Source of the DNA: Rostratula benghalensis
Lineage: Eukaryota > Chordata > Aves > Charadriiformes > Rostratulidae
NCBI GenBank assembly: GCA_013399305.1
Contig: VXAI01000028.1
Location: forward strand, 2,643,818 to 2,707,817
Length of the DNA stretch: 64,000 nucleotides
Reading direction: 5' to 3'
Within the stretch, counting starts at the first letter, position 1. Each line of letters begins with the position of its first letter. The notes beneath the pieces are model-generated. The model had not been told where the DNA came from, searched no databases, and was given only the letters and a program-made list of their open reading frames with translations. The translations under genes were made by a program, and so were the position numbers. Shown here one piece after another: positions 39,438-54,061 of this stretch.

Positions 39438-40156
39438 GGTGGTTCCTTAAAGGCAGCATGACAGTAACCAGATAAAACATTTCAAACAGCCTGCTGCAAA
39501 GCAAGCACCAAATGAAGCTGTGAACCGGACCATCCAATTGGGGGAACCATCTCTCCTCATCTTGAAAGAATTTGAATGGTTTTAAAGTCAGGCAGGAGAG
39601 ATCTCTTAGGTTCACCAAAATCTCCCTACCTGCCAAATGCACCAAGAAAAGGTAGCATGAGAATAGCTTCTAGCAGAGTCAGTTATTATTAATAGTTTCT
39701 TCATTAACAGTGCAATTTCAGTCCCATTCTGCCTCTCCCATCAAGGACGGAAGTTCTCAGCTTTCAAAAGCAATCTGAGCAAGCCATGTGAAAATTTCAC
39801 CATTTGTGGCTTGGGAAAGTAGAGATGAAAGACTTTTAAGACCTTACACTTGAGTTTGTTTTCTACTCTGGGATGATTATGATATTACTCACCACATGTG
39901 CCATCTCTCAACCCCAGGAGACCATGCTGGGGAGACCCAGTGGACTATATAAATAATTTCTTATTTTAAGGTTCTTGGTTTCCATATGTTTTTCACCACC
40001 ACAGCTGAGGTTCCAATCTGAGAGCTTTTAAGACAGATACTTAAGGCAATATTTACATTGGGAACTTCAAGAAAAGGTCACAATCCTGCTTCATGGCTAT
40101 GTGCGGCCATACAGACTTTCTGTTTCTATAACAAACTTGTTTTAAAGGTTTGGGTA

Positions 40157-40214
40157 TTTGTTGTTGTTTTTTGTTGTTGGTTTTTTTTTGTTGTTGTTGT
40201 GTTTTTTTTTTTTT
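40157..40214 (+). repeat. (TTG)n and poly(T) low-complexity tract
   Basis: TTGTTGTT units alternate with T runs over almost 60 bases. It is simple sequence. The frame through it encodes only Val, Phe and Cys runs. Confidence 0.9.
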
Positions 40215-41267
40215 GCCTTGAGTCTTGTGCCGTACTGAGGAAACACCTTAAAATGGAGGATGTACCCACACTGCTTCATGTGAGAGCTCTGTGACTGCAC
40301 TCACTGATCATGGATCATGGGAAACAAAAGTCCAAACACATAGAAAGAAAAAAATCCTCCAGCCAACTCTCCACTCCCACTTCCCAACCCTGCACACCTG
40401 GTGTTTAACATATACAAAGGGAGTTTCTTTCCTTCTCCCACAACATGAAATCTGAAGTCTAGCATTAAAGCAGAGCAGGACACAAACCTGGCACATCCTC
40501 CAGCTTGCTGGTCTTTCTGCCTCCTCATTTGCTAGGGCTCGATTTCAGGTTCAAAGCCTTTCCACTGTCACCCAGCGAATAAAACTCATTAAAAGAGAGG
40601 ACAGGACTCAAGTCCTGGTGCTGAAACATCTCAGCTCATATGCCACAGTCACACTGCCTGCCCACGCTCATGGCCATGACATGAAAAACCATATTGAAAT
40701 CCTATTGCTTCAGGCCCACAACAATCTTTGAACCCAGACAGATGTCCAGAGATGAAAGGGGAAATGAAGCTGCTGAGTTCCTTGCTTGCCATGACAGAAA
40801 CATACACATAAGTCAACTACTTCCTATGGCCAGCCCCACCCTCAGAAATTCTGAGAAAAAAAAGTGAAAAAAAGTTCAGCTAATGAGAATTGCAGCACTG
40901 TTCATGCCACAGCAGTTAAGGTTGTATTCATTATAAATCCCCTTTTCAAGGTTTCTGTCACTCAGCCATAAAAATCATTCCGGGTTGAAATTTAGCATCC
41001 AAGCTTTCTGCCCAAGGACAATATTTTTGACAGAATTTGGAAACAATTGGTTTGGCAAAGGGCATCTGAAGTTTTAAGGAGTGCAAAAAGGAATAGTGGT
41101 TAGTGGTGTCAGATGCTATTATTTTATGCTCTTATAACTTAAAAACAACTAATTTAGGTTCTGTGGTTGTTATTACTCCATAATTTCCTCTGAAATATTT
41201 GGCCCATTCCTAATAACAAACTCCTGCAAATTGCTAGCACTGCTCAACATAGAAAAATAATAGCTTT

Positions 41268-41347
41268 CCTGGGCCAAATCTTCAGCTGCTATAAATTACC
41301 TTAATGTCATTGCTGCCCATTTACATCAGCTGAGGTGTTGGCCCCAG
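41268..41347. mobile_element. Palindromic MITE-like ancient repeat (copy 2)
   Basis: The outer arms CCTGGGCCAA and TTGGCCCCAGG are inverted copies. Inside them TCTTCAGCTG..TAAAT pairs with ATTTACATCAGCTGAGG, and the centre is AT-rich with ATGTCATTG. The arms are about 35 bases with mismatches. A GGGCCAAAT edge with a CAGCTG.TGTAAAT inner arm is the layout of another very common reptile/bird palindromic repeat that I take to be a DNA-transposon relic. It is a different subfamily from the copy at 11070. It is not coding. Confidence 0.7.
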
Positions 41348-41515
41348 GTGTTTAGCAAAACTAATTTTTGGTGTTTGCATGTGTCTGGCTGGATCCATGA
41401 GTCCATCCTTAGCTGGGCAGTTCCCAGGAATTTAGAAAGCAGATGGTTAGGTAATGTCTTCAGGATCTGACAGAAGTGATCCTGCTCTCATCAAAGCCCA
41501 TTGCTAAACATCACT

Positions 41516-41536
41516 TGACTTCATGCACTGAAGTCA
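41516..41536. repeat. Short palindrome TGACTTCA/TGAAGTCA
   Basis: Perfect 8-bp arms flank a five-base loop. With GATCCTGCTCTCATCAAAG just upstream (about 41478), it may be the remains of a palindromic repeat of the same broad class as those at 11070 and 55721. It is heavily decayed and uncertain. Confidence 0.4.
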
Positions 41537-44500
41537 GCACCTCCACCTAGAATGCGTAAAGTTTTCTTGGGGTGCACTGTCACACCAGGAAGTTACACTG
41601 GACATGTCCAAACCCAAATTTAAGCCAGGCTTCCTCAGTGCAATGAATCACGCGTATGGCTAGCTGCTCTTATTTTGCCTTTGGAAAAGCTGGCCTTTAA
41701 TCCTGAGTACATTTCATGCAGGACCACATATTTTGGAAGACACTGCTTCCCAAGACACAGCAACTGAAAGTTGTTAATGGTCAGAGGTTGGTTCTCAGGT
41801 GCCTTGCAGAAGGCTGGTATTTGCTTTTGAACTCACACAACATTTTTTTTTTCAGTAGGATCTTGAATGCTACAGTTGAGATTTTAATATTTTCAGAGAG
41901 GCTGATAACAATAATAGCCTGTGCCCTCCTCCTCCTTGCACCCACAAAAATGGTAGTTTTCTTATTAAAAGCTAACCCTTGGATAAATGAGTACTTTGGA
42001 AATGCCCGTGTAAGTTTTGAGTAACTAAACAGTCCCTCTCTGACTTGAACTAACTTGCAGAGCAAAAACTTACACACACTGTACTACACCATTGTAATGT
42101 TTTAACAAAGCATTTCACCTACTACAAGTCTTCAGCAGCTCCTAATAGAAGACAGTCACTTCTGCATTTTCTCCTCTGCTGTGCACAGTTGATATGCAGA
42201 CTAGTTAATGTACAGGCTTCTCATCAGCATTAAAAATCAAGCTGGATTGAGCATCTGCCCACCTTTGATCCAAGTCTGAGAAGAGTCCTTGCAAAGTTTC
42301 CCAGTTTTGAAACCCCCTCATCCTTTTGTCAGCATCAAACAGCATCATTTTCTGAACCCAGATATCTCCTCTTCCCTCTTGACATGGTTTCAAAATGGTC
42401 TTCATTGTTTGGCATATGTTGCTGCATTTGCATTTAGCAATTTAGTAACCACATCTGGCCAAAAATAGAGTGAAGATTGTGGATATTAGCCAAAGGTGTT
42501 AAAAGTTCAAAAAATGTTTGTGTCTTATAAGTTTCTCATTCATATGTTTTACCAGTATATTGGGATTAGAACCTGAAGGTCTTCTGAGTATACACTGGAG
42601 AAAAATAATGCTCATTTATCTCTCTAGTTGGGGTAATTTGTTAGTTAACCTGGCCATAACAGACTCCTAGGCTTAAAATGCTACAGGTTTACAAATCAGC
42701 TTTCCCCTTAAGGGTTGCTTATCTGGATACAAGAGAGACAAACAAGGAGGCTCCAACCAATTACAATTATTAAACAGCAACATTTTTCTCCTGATCTTTG
42801 AAGCAGAAGGGCAAGACCTTGAGCAGGGCAGAGGTGACTGCCTTGCAACCCAGGCAGTCAGTGCTTCTGCCCACAGAGGGAAGGAAGCAGCAGGAGTACT
42901 GAACAGGTACTGTTCAGTGGCAGTAAGACACCCATCACCAGTGTAACAGGGACCAGTGTTGGTCACCAGGGACAAACCTATTCACCTGACAGGAGTAGTA
43001 AATTGCACAGTGTCAGATGTCAAGAGAACTTCCCAAATATTGTTTGGAAAGTTCAGGGACTGTTTACATTCGGGTGGGGGGAAAGGTATCCATTCCTCCT
43101 TGCAATGGGTTAAGCAGCTCTTACCCCTAAGATAAGCTACTTGTGCTAAAATGTCAACAATCAACCTAAATTATTTAAGATACAGAGCAGAAGTGGCTTC
43201 TACTATTCAAGTTTCAGTGGACAGCTTGGGAGAGGAAAAAACAGAAGAAAAGGGGTCCCTTCTCACAAAAAGGCACTATACTATCTCATCAGTCTATGAG
43301 ATTTTTCTGCATGGGCTACTCCATCTTCCTGAATTATATATATAAAAAAAAAATAAATCCCTTAGGTTTTGAAAGTGGCAATCTGAAAGCAGAATAAAAA
43401 GAAATCCCTCCCTGAGAACAGGTTAAAATTTCAGTGATCAAAATAACTTTCGGCTTTGACACAGCAGCTATAGCTTGTTCCTGTCAAGGTGGTTTTAAAA
43501 CAGTATGTCGGGTTGCAGCTACAGAAAGCCCCTCTCAGTTACTATTTCAGAACTCTGCTTGGCTTTTACCTAATCCCTGTAACAGCAATGGCAGGCTCTT
43601 AAAAATACCAAGTTAAAAAAAAATAATATAAGAGCTCAATCAATCCATTACTTTCAGAATAATATTTGTAGATTCCTTATTTCCTTCTGTGATACCATCA
43701 CATTTAATCATGAAAGTCAGGTTAAGGTTTTACTTGGCTTCTATCTCTTGTGGTGCAGGGAATCAAAATTTTGGCTTTTCAATGGCTGTAGAGACGGGCC
43801 TCAAATATTACATCATTTATCAGTAGTGTTCCCAGAAAAAAAAAGGAAACATTCCATGAAAAGATAATTTACTTGTATGTAAGCAGAAATTAAAGTGGAG
43901 AAATCCCTTCTGGCAGGATTTTTGAAAGTTACCTTCATTTTCATCATTGCTGACTGCACACATCCACTTTGAAAATTAATACGGTTTCCACTTCAAAAGG
44001 CAAAAAGAAAAAAAAGAGCACAAGAAAGGAGTGCGAGAGGGACGCTGTGATGTAAAGCCTCATCGACTATAGTATTTTCTGTGAAGTCTACCTGCTCTGA
44101 AGTCCAGATAGAAAGGGTACCTTGGAAAGTATTAGGGAAATGTGTATAGCATATTCAGTAGTTGCACATATCAGAGGCTTGGCTCAATGGACCCGCAGTG
44201 AACTTTTTAATTAATGTGCATTTGGCAAAGAGAAGAGGACCAATGGATCCAAAACTGTACAGGGTGTATATATATACGCAAACACATGAATGACTTTTTT
44301 CTAGTTAAAAATCATTGGAAATAGTTCACGCAAAGAGCTACAAGGGAGTGGTAACCTGTCATTGAGAAGGCGGGTCTCAGTTCCCATGTTATCTTTGCTG
44401 CTGCTGTTAACAGCAGGACCCAGTTTTCTCTGCTACATTTAGATCTCTTCTGTGCTAGGCGCTGGATGAAAACAGAAAACCAGAGAGTCATAATCTCAAA

Positions 44501-47500
44501 CACACTCCTGTATGTACAGCTAAAAGACACTTATGGATGGGAAGTCCCTTCTTACACCAGGAGAACAAAAGGCCAGGGAGGGCAACAGTAGAGGGCTGAA
44601 CATTTGCATGCCTGTCCTTGGATCATTCTAGGGAACATGACCTCTGACAGTTGAGGAAAATCACACAGGAATGGCAGAATTAAGAATCAAACCCAGAACT
44701 TGCTCTCACCACTCAACAGCAATCACTTTCCCTCCAAAGGAGAGGATACATATGATGCTGAACATGCAAAAGAGTATCATGATCTCCAGTGGGCATATGG
44801 GTCAAGTTCTCCTTGGAGCTGCATTAATCCAGTCCCGTTACAGTCTGGGAAAACTATGCATCTTCAGCCCAAATAACCAAACCAGGAAATACCCTGAGGG
44901 GTTTCCAAAACTACAAAGGTGTTCTCAGGCTCTGCAGAAGCTAAATAAATATAGGTGAAAGTCATCTGACTGCTAGGTGGACACTCTCGCCACTCCCAGC
45001 CAGTGTTGTCAAGTAGCGGTACAATATCATGCCTGCACACTGTTTCTAAGGAGAGAGTTGTCTCACTAAAACAGAAATTAGTGCACAGCCAAACCTGATT
45101 CTCTCGCTTAATGAGGATTCAGTTAATTATTGCAGAGAAAATGCCCAAATGGGATTGGGGTAAAACAGACTGTAGATCAAGTATAACTACATTCAGCAGA
45201 AGTTACTTGGTAATTCTTGTAGAAGTGACAACAAAGTGTGTCCCGGTTGCCACTAACCCTCATTACTTTTACTTCATACTCCTTCCACCTGAGTGTTTAA
45301 CTCTTTTCATAGAGCGTGACTTTGGTCTGATGTCTCAGCTAATTTCACACTGTAAAACCAACTCAGTTTTGACAATTTCCACAAAATCCGTGATATGTAT
45401 TATGGTTTAAAACTAATAAATAAGTAGTCATTTCCAACACAGTTTAGAATTAGAAGGTTCAACACACACTTTCCACACACATAAACTAACTTTTTTATTA
45501 ATGTGGTTCAAGAGGTGAGAAAAATATCTGCAAGTCATACTGAAAATGAAATAACCTACTGTTATTTCAAAAAGGTGGCTGGGGGGGAAAACTTGTCATG
45601 GAACACAGCCCAGTTAGATAAAACTATGGCAACTGCACAGTGTTTTTAATTATTATTTAATTTATTTTTTTTTAAATCAAGAGAGTTTTGAAGACCTGTG
45701 CAGAAACTCAGTCACTTGGGATAACCTAATATAAATGTTATCTACTGAAGCTATAATAAAGTATTAATTTTTGCCAGAACACTGCATTCTAAAATCCTCA
45801 CTTAGCCACTGAAGGATGAGATTGGCTTACTTGTTGCAATTGTTAAATAAGATAGATTTATGTCTTTCTTCTCTGTCTCTATGGCACATGTTTTCAAGCC
45901 TTTCTGTGCAACCATGAGGAATGAAAATGCAAATATAGAAGCACCATTAGACAGACCTATTTCTCAAGATAGTTTATTTCAGAGGCAGAGCTTGGCTTCC
46001 TATCTAAAGCATTGCCAAGCTCCAAAACAACTTTTTGGTACCTCCCCTAGCTCCCCTGAGGTGGAAGAGAGGAAAGGGTGTTTCTGACCTCAGCCCCGCA
46101 TGATTATGCTGTGCTACCTCAAAGCCACATGGGTCCAAATGGGGAAAGTGAGGTGCCTGAGGGACAGTGAAGACAGGCAGCAGAGAGACAAGGGCACAGG
46201 GACCTGTGCCGTGCACAGAGCTTCCAGGCAAATTGGGAAGCTATACTGGACCTCTTTTTTTAACCTTCCCTCAATGGAGGGTTGCAAAATATTAGATACT
46301 TTAATGAAGACAACTGATATTACGCAAGACTGCATTCCCCAAATTCACCTTGACCACCACATATTCAGCCCAGGACACACCAGACATACCATGGTCTGAG
46401 GAAACATGACAGGATGTAGCCACTCTATGGGCATGTGGCTAGGAGTCCAGGATGCTGCCCTAGCCACAGAGCTAAAGTGTTAGAGGCTTTTGCCCTAGCC
46501 TCCCTGCCTGTCCCTGTTTGAGCAGCTTCTCTCAGCTCCCCACTGAGACCACAAAAGCCCTGGCACAGTTGAGAACATCAGCACTGCTTCATTCCCTTTG
46601 TAGGATGGCTGGAGTGGAAACCCCATAGCCATCTCACAGGGGCTTTAGCTCAGGAAGGGGTGACTTGCCCCAGGTGGTTTAATGGATGCACAGAAGCCTT
46701 TTACATGAAATCAATGGACCATTGGCTGTTTTAAATCTCAAACAAAGTACAGGAGAGTTTTGATTGTAGTTTGAAAAGAAAACTGAAAAGAACATGTTGG
46801 AAGGGGAGCAGATCTCACCCAACAAGATCCCTGCCAGTGCTGGGGATTAACACACTGGTTTTGATTCCTCCTGAATACTAACAGCTTTGTTGCCCAGCTC
46901 ATGACAAGCCCAAGAAGTTTTGTAGTTTCACTGCATGATTTCAAACCTTAGGATGTCTCCTTGTGCTCTTGGGAAAAAAGGGAAAAAAAACCAAACCAAA
47001 ACAAAAGGCCACTGTGTACTGACCTATCTGACTTGGCTTCAGAGCATGTGATGCCAGACCAGACAGAACACCACATTGATAGTTTTACATTGGTCCTACA
47101 CTGTGAGGTGCTTGCAACCATCTCCAGACAGCAATGTGGCTTTATGCTACCTGAACAACTACTTCCATCTCTCCCCCTCTTCACTTCTGATTTCTAGAAA
47201 ATCACAGCCTTTGGTATCCTCCCCTTTCCAAAGGGCTGAGATCCAGCTGGAAGCTGGTCCAAGCTGGCCCACTAGGAAATAAAATGAGGAAAGCAATAAG
47301 CTGGCAGCATGATCCCTTGGCAGCTTATGCTGAATAAAGCACTCCCCTCTAATTCACAGCATTGTAGAGTTAAGATTTCAAGGTGATTTCTGCCCCAGTT
47401 CCTGCCATTGCAATTTGCAATGGCACATCAGAGCCCTGCCAGGGGGTTACTCCAGCCTTTTGGAGGACTTTGATGGACATCAGTTGACACAGGGATGGCT

Positions 47501-48391
47501 CATTTTGACCCACTGCTGTGTAAAGACTCCTCAGATAGCAATGCTATCTACAACATAAACCACCACAAACTGAAATGGACTAACAACTCCCAAAAGAGCT
47601 GAAACTTTAATCTGAGTATTTATATGGCTCTTCGCCATAGACAAGGAATTATGAGAATTCAAGTGACTGTGTTAAAAAAAACCCCAACTAGGCAGTTTAC
47701 GAATGCAAGGGCTTTCTCAGGAAGTAGCTGGGGAAAAGGTAATTTTGATGTCTTAAAAGCAGGGGTTAGAACTTTGAGTCTGGGTTGCCACTCCCTCCAG
47801 TTGCCTCTGGGGAACTCAACTCATCATTGCAGTTCTCAGTTCTACAAGAACTGAAGTGATTGGGAAAAAAAATAATAGTAATATAAGAAATAATTTTATC
47901 ATCACAAAGTCTCTTTCTGTTGAAACAAAGACATTTTAGAGAAGGAATTTCAAGCCAATATCCTTTTTCTGATACCCAGGATAGGTTCTGGGAATATCCA
48001 CTTTAGACAACCCTGATGGACTGAGGAAATGGGCATCTGCCTAAAAAGGGAACTGAAAGGACACAAACTCTCCTCAGTCTTACACCTCCACAGCATCTTC
48101 ACTACACAATATGCTGTCCTGGAGGTCTCAGTCTCAGCCCTATCAACCTCCCTGCTGTAATGCTCCCAGGGGTCCCAGGAATACTTGAGATTTGGGGCAA
48201 CCACAGGGTTTTGCAGAATTGGAGGTAATAAAGTGGCCAATACCATGGAGGGATTTTAGGACAGCTTGAGGACATGTTTCATCAAAAAAGCCCCAAACCT
48301 AAACAGTTCCTTCTTTCCAAACAGCTGGCATGATTTGATTTTTGTAAATAGTACAGAAAGTTTCTTGCCAAATGCATTTTGAAAATACTCC

Positions 48392-48416
48392 TTTATTATT
48401 ATTATTATTATTATTT
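48392..48416 (+). repeat. (TTA)n microsatellite
   Basis: About eight uninterrupted TTA/ATT units. It is a trinucleotide microsatellite. Confidence 0.9.
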
Positions 48417-50092
48417 TAAATCTTGAATCAGAATGAAAACTTTAAAAAAAAAATCCCCCCCAAAATAACAGGGCAGCATTTCAGTTGGAACAGACCTTCC
48501 AAACTCGACCAGCTGCAATAAGACCTGGAAGAAGCTCTGGAGCTGACCCCCCCCACCCCCGATCCCTCCTGGCCAAGGTTCATCACTATTGTGGAGAACC
48601 ATCTGCTCCACACAGAGGTGTAGAACACATTCTGTTCTCCTCTGCACCCTCCCCACAGCAAGGAAGTAATTTCACTCCCAAGCGCTTGTCTGATCTTTGG
48701 GAGGTGCTAATTTTAATATTACATTCCTCCTTCTCTTTCCAGGCCTTTGCTCATCTATTTTCACAGTGGAGATAGCATCAGCTCCACCAATCCCTTGTGG
48801 CATGTACAGAGATAGTATGTGCTTCCCATCCTTTTTGTGTTTTGTTATGAGACACCTGGACACTGCCCCGCAAAATGGGAACTTGCTTTTGGCCTGAACA
48901 CCTATGAGCAGCTGTTACAGGAATTGTGTGACATTACTTAAGAAAGAGAAATGATTTTCACTTCAAAGAGCTGCCCAACAACCTTAACAAACTGTTATTG
49001 CCCCAAAGTCCTGATTTTAGGAAGCTTTTGGCATCACACCAGGCTGAACCACCCAGTCTGATATCAAAAGGCTCACTTTGGACTTGAAGGAGGGCTGGGA
49101 TTTCAAGCCCAGCCTCTCTCATCTAAGTGCTTTGCAGTGAACAGTAGCAGAGCAAATACTCCTGTTCTTACCACGTCTGCAAAGAAAACTCTACTTTTCA
49201 GGGGTCTGTGCATCAAGCAGACTGGATCTTATTTCTCTCATTCCAACCCCCTCACCTCCCTGCCCCTCTTTCCCCTCTCCCCCCTTTTTCTTTTTTGTTG
49301 CAATGACATTGGCATTTCTTTGGAAGATGTTTAATTACAGAAGGGTTCAATAGACCCTCCCCACTTAAAGTCCTGTTTGCAAGTGTCAACCCCAACTTGG
49401 AGTTCAACCCTCAGTCAGAGAAGCAGTAAAGCTGGCAGGCTTAAGTACTAAAGGAATGCTAACATGGCAGATCTGAGAGAGTTAATTTGGTCAGAATGCA
49501 CTCTAGTAATGTTTATGTTTTAGATAAAGTGCCTACAATGTTGCAGCTTGCCCTTCTGACCCCATTTCCTCATTCGTGTGCAGCTCAGAGAAAGTGATAC
49601 TTAATTCCAAATCTTTGCTTTTATTAGCTCCCAGAGAGGGGTAGGATTTCATCCCAGCCTTATCTCTGTTATAAACATCCTGTTACCATTCACATCAGGG
49701 GGATATCTCTGGGAAAATGATTAAATACGTTCCACCAGACACAAGCAGCGTCCCCCCGATTGGTTTTGCTCAGTACATGGTGATTTTGCGCGTGTGCGTG
49801 TTGTCAAACAGCATGAGCCTAATCGTTGCAAAAGGGGTGGAAATTTTACATCCAAGTGTGAAAACATGTGGGGCTCTGCCACAAAGCAATGCTCTCTGTG
49901 CATTTAAGAGAACAGACCAAAGTGCCATATCAAGTCCTATCCTAGCTCAAACAGCTATGGCACAGGGGTCTAATTTTTCATTCTTCCACCTTTTTTGCTA
50001 AGTCTGCTGCAAACCACCTCTGATTATTTAAGCCCCAAGCAAGCACAGCATAAGGGGTGGTGCTTCTCCAGCTCCACACTGATTTCAGGATC

Positions 50093-50112
50093 AAAAAAAA
50101 AAAAAAAAAAAA
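50093..50112 (+). repeat. Poly(A) tract, 20 bases
   Basis: An uninterrupted run of 20 A. No attached element is recognised upstream. Confidence 0.93.
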
Positions 50113-53100
50113 CCATACTTGGGCACATTCTTGCAGTAGCATTAACAATATTTACTCCATATCTCTGAAAGTCATTTAGGCAAACAATTTTATCATGTGC
50201 TGCATGCTCAAGAATGCACACTCCTTGGAGGACACCTTCTTCATACCTCACAGGTTACCTTCATGTATCATTGCTCTACAGCAGCAGCTTTTCAGTCAAG
50301 GCACATGCTTACAAACTTCAGCTATGGAGCCCACAAAAGAAGCTGAGGAAGCAAGCCTGCCCAGGCTGTCCAGCAACAAAACAGAAAGTACGTGAAAGTA
50401 AGTACCTGATAATATGTTGCACTTAGCATATGGCAAAGCTAGATATACACAGGAGTGCAACCATGGGGTTTCCATGCATTAAAGATATTGTATTTACCAT
50501 ATTCAGCGGTAACTGACAGTTCACGGAGACACATGAGGCAAAAGAAGCAGGTTTGCACAGGGCAAACACATGTCCAGAGCCTCTGTCTGCTGTGGCTGTA
50601 CCAAGTGCTGACACATCAACTTCTTGCAACATCTTGGCATTTTCTTGTCAAGCTCTATCTTTTGGCACTGACCCAGGACACCCATCCTTCAGTTTCTTTA
50701 TACAAGTGATCTGGGCCAAGACTGTAAAAAAACTCTTATGTCTGACATTAAACTCTTGAATTCGGTCATTCAAGAAGATCTTTTCAGTGTCACAAAGGGC
50801 AGGTAGAAAACCAGTTCTCCATGACCTTCCACCAGAGTTGGGTGTCAAATTATGCACCCTTTTGATCTAGAAAATAGATATCTTACTTGAGTAAACCCCT
50901 GGATTTCCAAGCGTGCCCAGCAGGCAGCAGCAATCCTCAATCTGGAGCCACGGTTCAGCTCTACATTCCTCAACACACATCTGCAAATACTTCCACATGG
51001 CAAATATTGCTTGGAGCTGGGGCTCAACCTGGCCATCCAAAATTCTGAAATGCATCCAAAATCTGAAAAAAAATGTAAATCTGTGTCTATACAACTTTTA
51101 CACTTTGGACTTGTCAGACTAAGTCCTCTATCAACATAAGTGGAATTCAGGGGGAAAAAATAATTAAAAAAATATGCTTTTAGTTCAATAGCTAGAGTAT
51201 CACTGGTTGGGAAATTACAACTGTTCTTTGTGGAAGTTAAAAGGAGATATATCCATCTCCTTTTCTTTATGGATACAAATATATGTATCCTGTTGGAAAT
51301 ATTTTTAAATAAATTATTGATGATACAAAGAAAAAAAAAACCTCAACAACAAAACATTTTATTCTGTGTTCTGTACTCAGCTTTGAATTCCTTTTAGTTT
51401 TGGAAGCTTGACTAAAACCAATAATTTGGGAGTGTAATGAAAACAAAACCCAAAAGTGAAAATTTTAAACAAACTAAATTTTACATAGAAATTTAGTTCC
51501 ACTTTGTTTCTTTATTTTCTATCTGATCAAACATTGAAAGACATGAACTAAAACTGAACATTTTGCAGAATTTCTTTCCTCATTCTTTGCTGGAGGCCAT
51601 TACACATAAAGCAGCTTTCCTATTTAATCTTTTGATTTTCACAACCTTTGTATTTAATTAAATGATACACCCTCCAGGGGACAAGGAGAGGGAACGGCCC
51701 CTCAGTTCTCCTTTCTTCTCCTAGCTGAAGCAGGTACAGGATGACTCGTGCAACAGGGGATGACTGTGATCAAGGAAAGGTCCATCTTTATGCAGACCTT
51801 GCCACATTGCCCTGATGCTCAGCCCCGGCTCAGGCATGCAGGAGCACTCTGGGGCCATGATGATACCAGCTGACAGCGGGGCCCATTCCACAGCTCCCAG
51901 CACTGCATAGCCCACAGTTTTCTGTACCGCCTGGAAAGGGTCATGGTCAAATAATCAAACAAGATGTTGATGGCTTGCACTTGAGCAAACCCACTCTATG
52001 AGGAGCCTCACAGAACAGTGAAAATAGAACCCTTTGGGATCATTGTCAACAGATTCAGCCTCCTCAGTAGGAGGAGAGGCAGCAATGTGGGTTCAGAAAG
52101 GTAGAAACATGCTCAGGGGAGTGCAGAGAGTACACTCTTATCTCCTCAACAGCCACTCCTCCCGTCCCCAAATGAGGTTAAGCTCCTCCAGCAAACACTG
52201 TTCATTTCCCTAGTTGGCGTACGGCCAGAAGATTTTGCCTTCCAGTCATGTGAACTTTTCAATTTGTGATTCTTACAAGCTGAGCTTACATGAAACTGTT
52301 TCCTGAAATGAACTGCTTCTATTCCCCCTCCATCCCTCTCTCCCCACCCCACCATTTCAGCTGGAGCACAACCAAGCCCATGTATTGATCAACCAACAAT
52401 AAACAAAGACTCAGAAAGTCCAAGGCATCCTTTAAAAGCTATGATGACAGGATCTCCTATCAGATTTGCTCAGTTTAACTACACTTCACTCAAACATTAC
52501 ATCCCTCAAATGTGTATTTAAACAGGTCTTGGCCTTTTGGGTACATTTTCTGATGACCTTTGTTTTAACCCAGTGCATTCACTAGTGCAAATGAAATGCT
52601 GCAACTCATGTGCAACTCATGAGTTTTGCTGAAGTGGGAACTTGATCACAAATTCCAATAAAAAACAGATCAGGTTCTGAATATTTACCACTGTAAATGA
52701 GCCGCCTGTCTGCTGTTTTTACCATGACTGGATATAACTAGAACAACATTACACACTGGGTTGTAGTTTGAAACGTTCATCATTGACATGGGCAGAAGAA
52801 AACTAGACGTGCACTTATTTAGTCCACCCAGGACCAGGGCATACCATTAAATAGAAAGACTTTTTAAAGGAAGGTGACTGGGCAGTGGAAGAGAAGATCT
52901 GTTGCTGGTTGTGGCTAGACACAGCACACTAGGGAGACTGACTTATGTAGTGAAGAATCAAAGTCAAATCAGTGAGGCATCCCAAAACCAGATCAGCACA
53001 TTGAGTGAGACATCCCTGCCTGCAGCACAAGAAGCATCTCTGCTCTGTGGCAGAAAAGAGCTAAGAGAATGTGAGGTCAGAGAGTAAAGTAACACAAATC

Positions 53101-54036
53101 TGGTTATGTCATAGACAGATGGTGGAACCTTGTCTGGAAAAACACGTGAACATCTGCTCATTTTTTCCTGAAGATGAAGTAGATCATAAGGAATTAAAGA
53201 CGCTAAGGAGTGTAAAGAAAAACTAGAAGAATGTGGTCAAAATAGTAGATAATGCTAAAAAATATTTTCATTTTCAGAAGAAAATCTCCTCTGCTAAAAC
53301 CAATGTTTTCCTAGGAAGGGGCTGTTTCTTACTTTTATTTTACTTTTTGTGAAAAGAAAAGTCCTGTCCTTTTTTAAGACTGAGAAACTCTTGCTGAACT
53401 TTTCAAATCAGACCTGGCGCCTGACATCCTCAGGTCTCAAAAGCAAGAAAGCAGTGCATTTTATATTTATATTTAATTTTCATTGATGTAACTGAGATTT
53501 AAATATGTATTTAAGATGGGGGCTTTCCAGTATGTGGGGAATTAAATCTGTCTGGTCCCACCAAAAATGTTGAGCAAAGTGCCCCATATTGGCCATGCAC
53601 CTCAAGAAGCTCACAGCCAGCTGATAGGAAGTACCAGGCACTGGGCTTTAGGGAGATGGAAACTACGAATCAGGCTGGGTTTAGACAATCCTGGGAGCCA
53701 GAGAAACACAGGCTCCACGCTTCCCTCGACAAATCCTTTGCTAAACTGCAAACTTGGGTGTAGTCCAGGGAACAAGCAAGGCACCTCATGGCACATGAGC
53801 ATGCCATGATGTCTAGCATCTGAATGCAGCAGATAGGATTTGGGGACCTTCTGCAGGCAGACATTCTGGTTTGACCAGCTACTTTAAATTTTGACTTATT
53901 CCAATGATAAAAGGATTATTGGAGATCAGCCTCACCTTACCAAAAAGCCTAAGTCCGTGCTTCCTCACAGCAAACTGCCTTCCATTAGTGATACACTGAA
54001 TGCAGAAGTTTTTCTACAGATACAGTTTACCTTCAC

Positions 54037-54061
54037 TTTTTTTTTTTAAAAAAAAAAAAAA
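54037..54061. repeat. T11-A14 self-complementary tract
   Basis: A run of T is followed directly by a run of A, a perfect T/A palindrome able to form a hairpin or a strongly bent or unwound DNA site. Confidence 0.9.

Larger units (their letters stand above)
33355..41267. other. Non-coding sequence, no gene seen
   Basis: No further exon of the 33090-33354 candidate could be picked out. The stretch contains a local duplication at 36309-36360, a T30 tract, a GAAA tract and a TTG/T-rich tract, listed separately. It is otherwise unique AT-rich sequence. Confidence 0.55.

Noticed and set aside
48487..48530. Possible reverse-strand CR1 start (TTCAGTTGGAACAGACCTTCC)
   Set aside because: The first 20 or so bases resemble a CR1 end, but the following sequence does not continue the match. 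Too weak to annotate.
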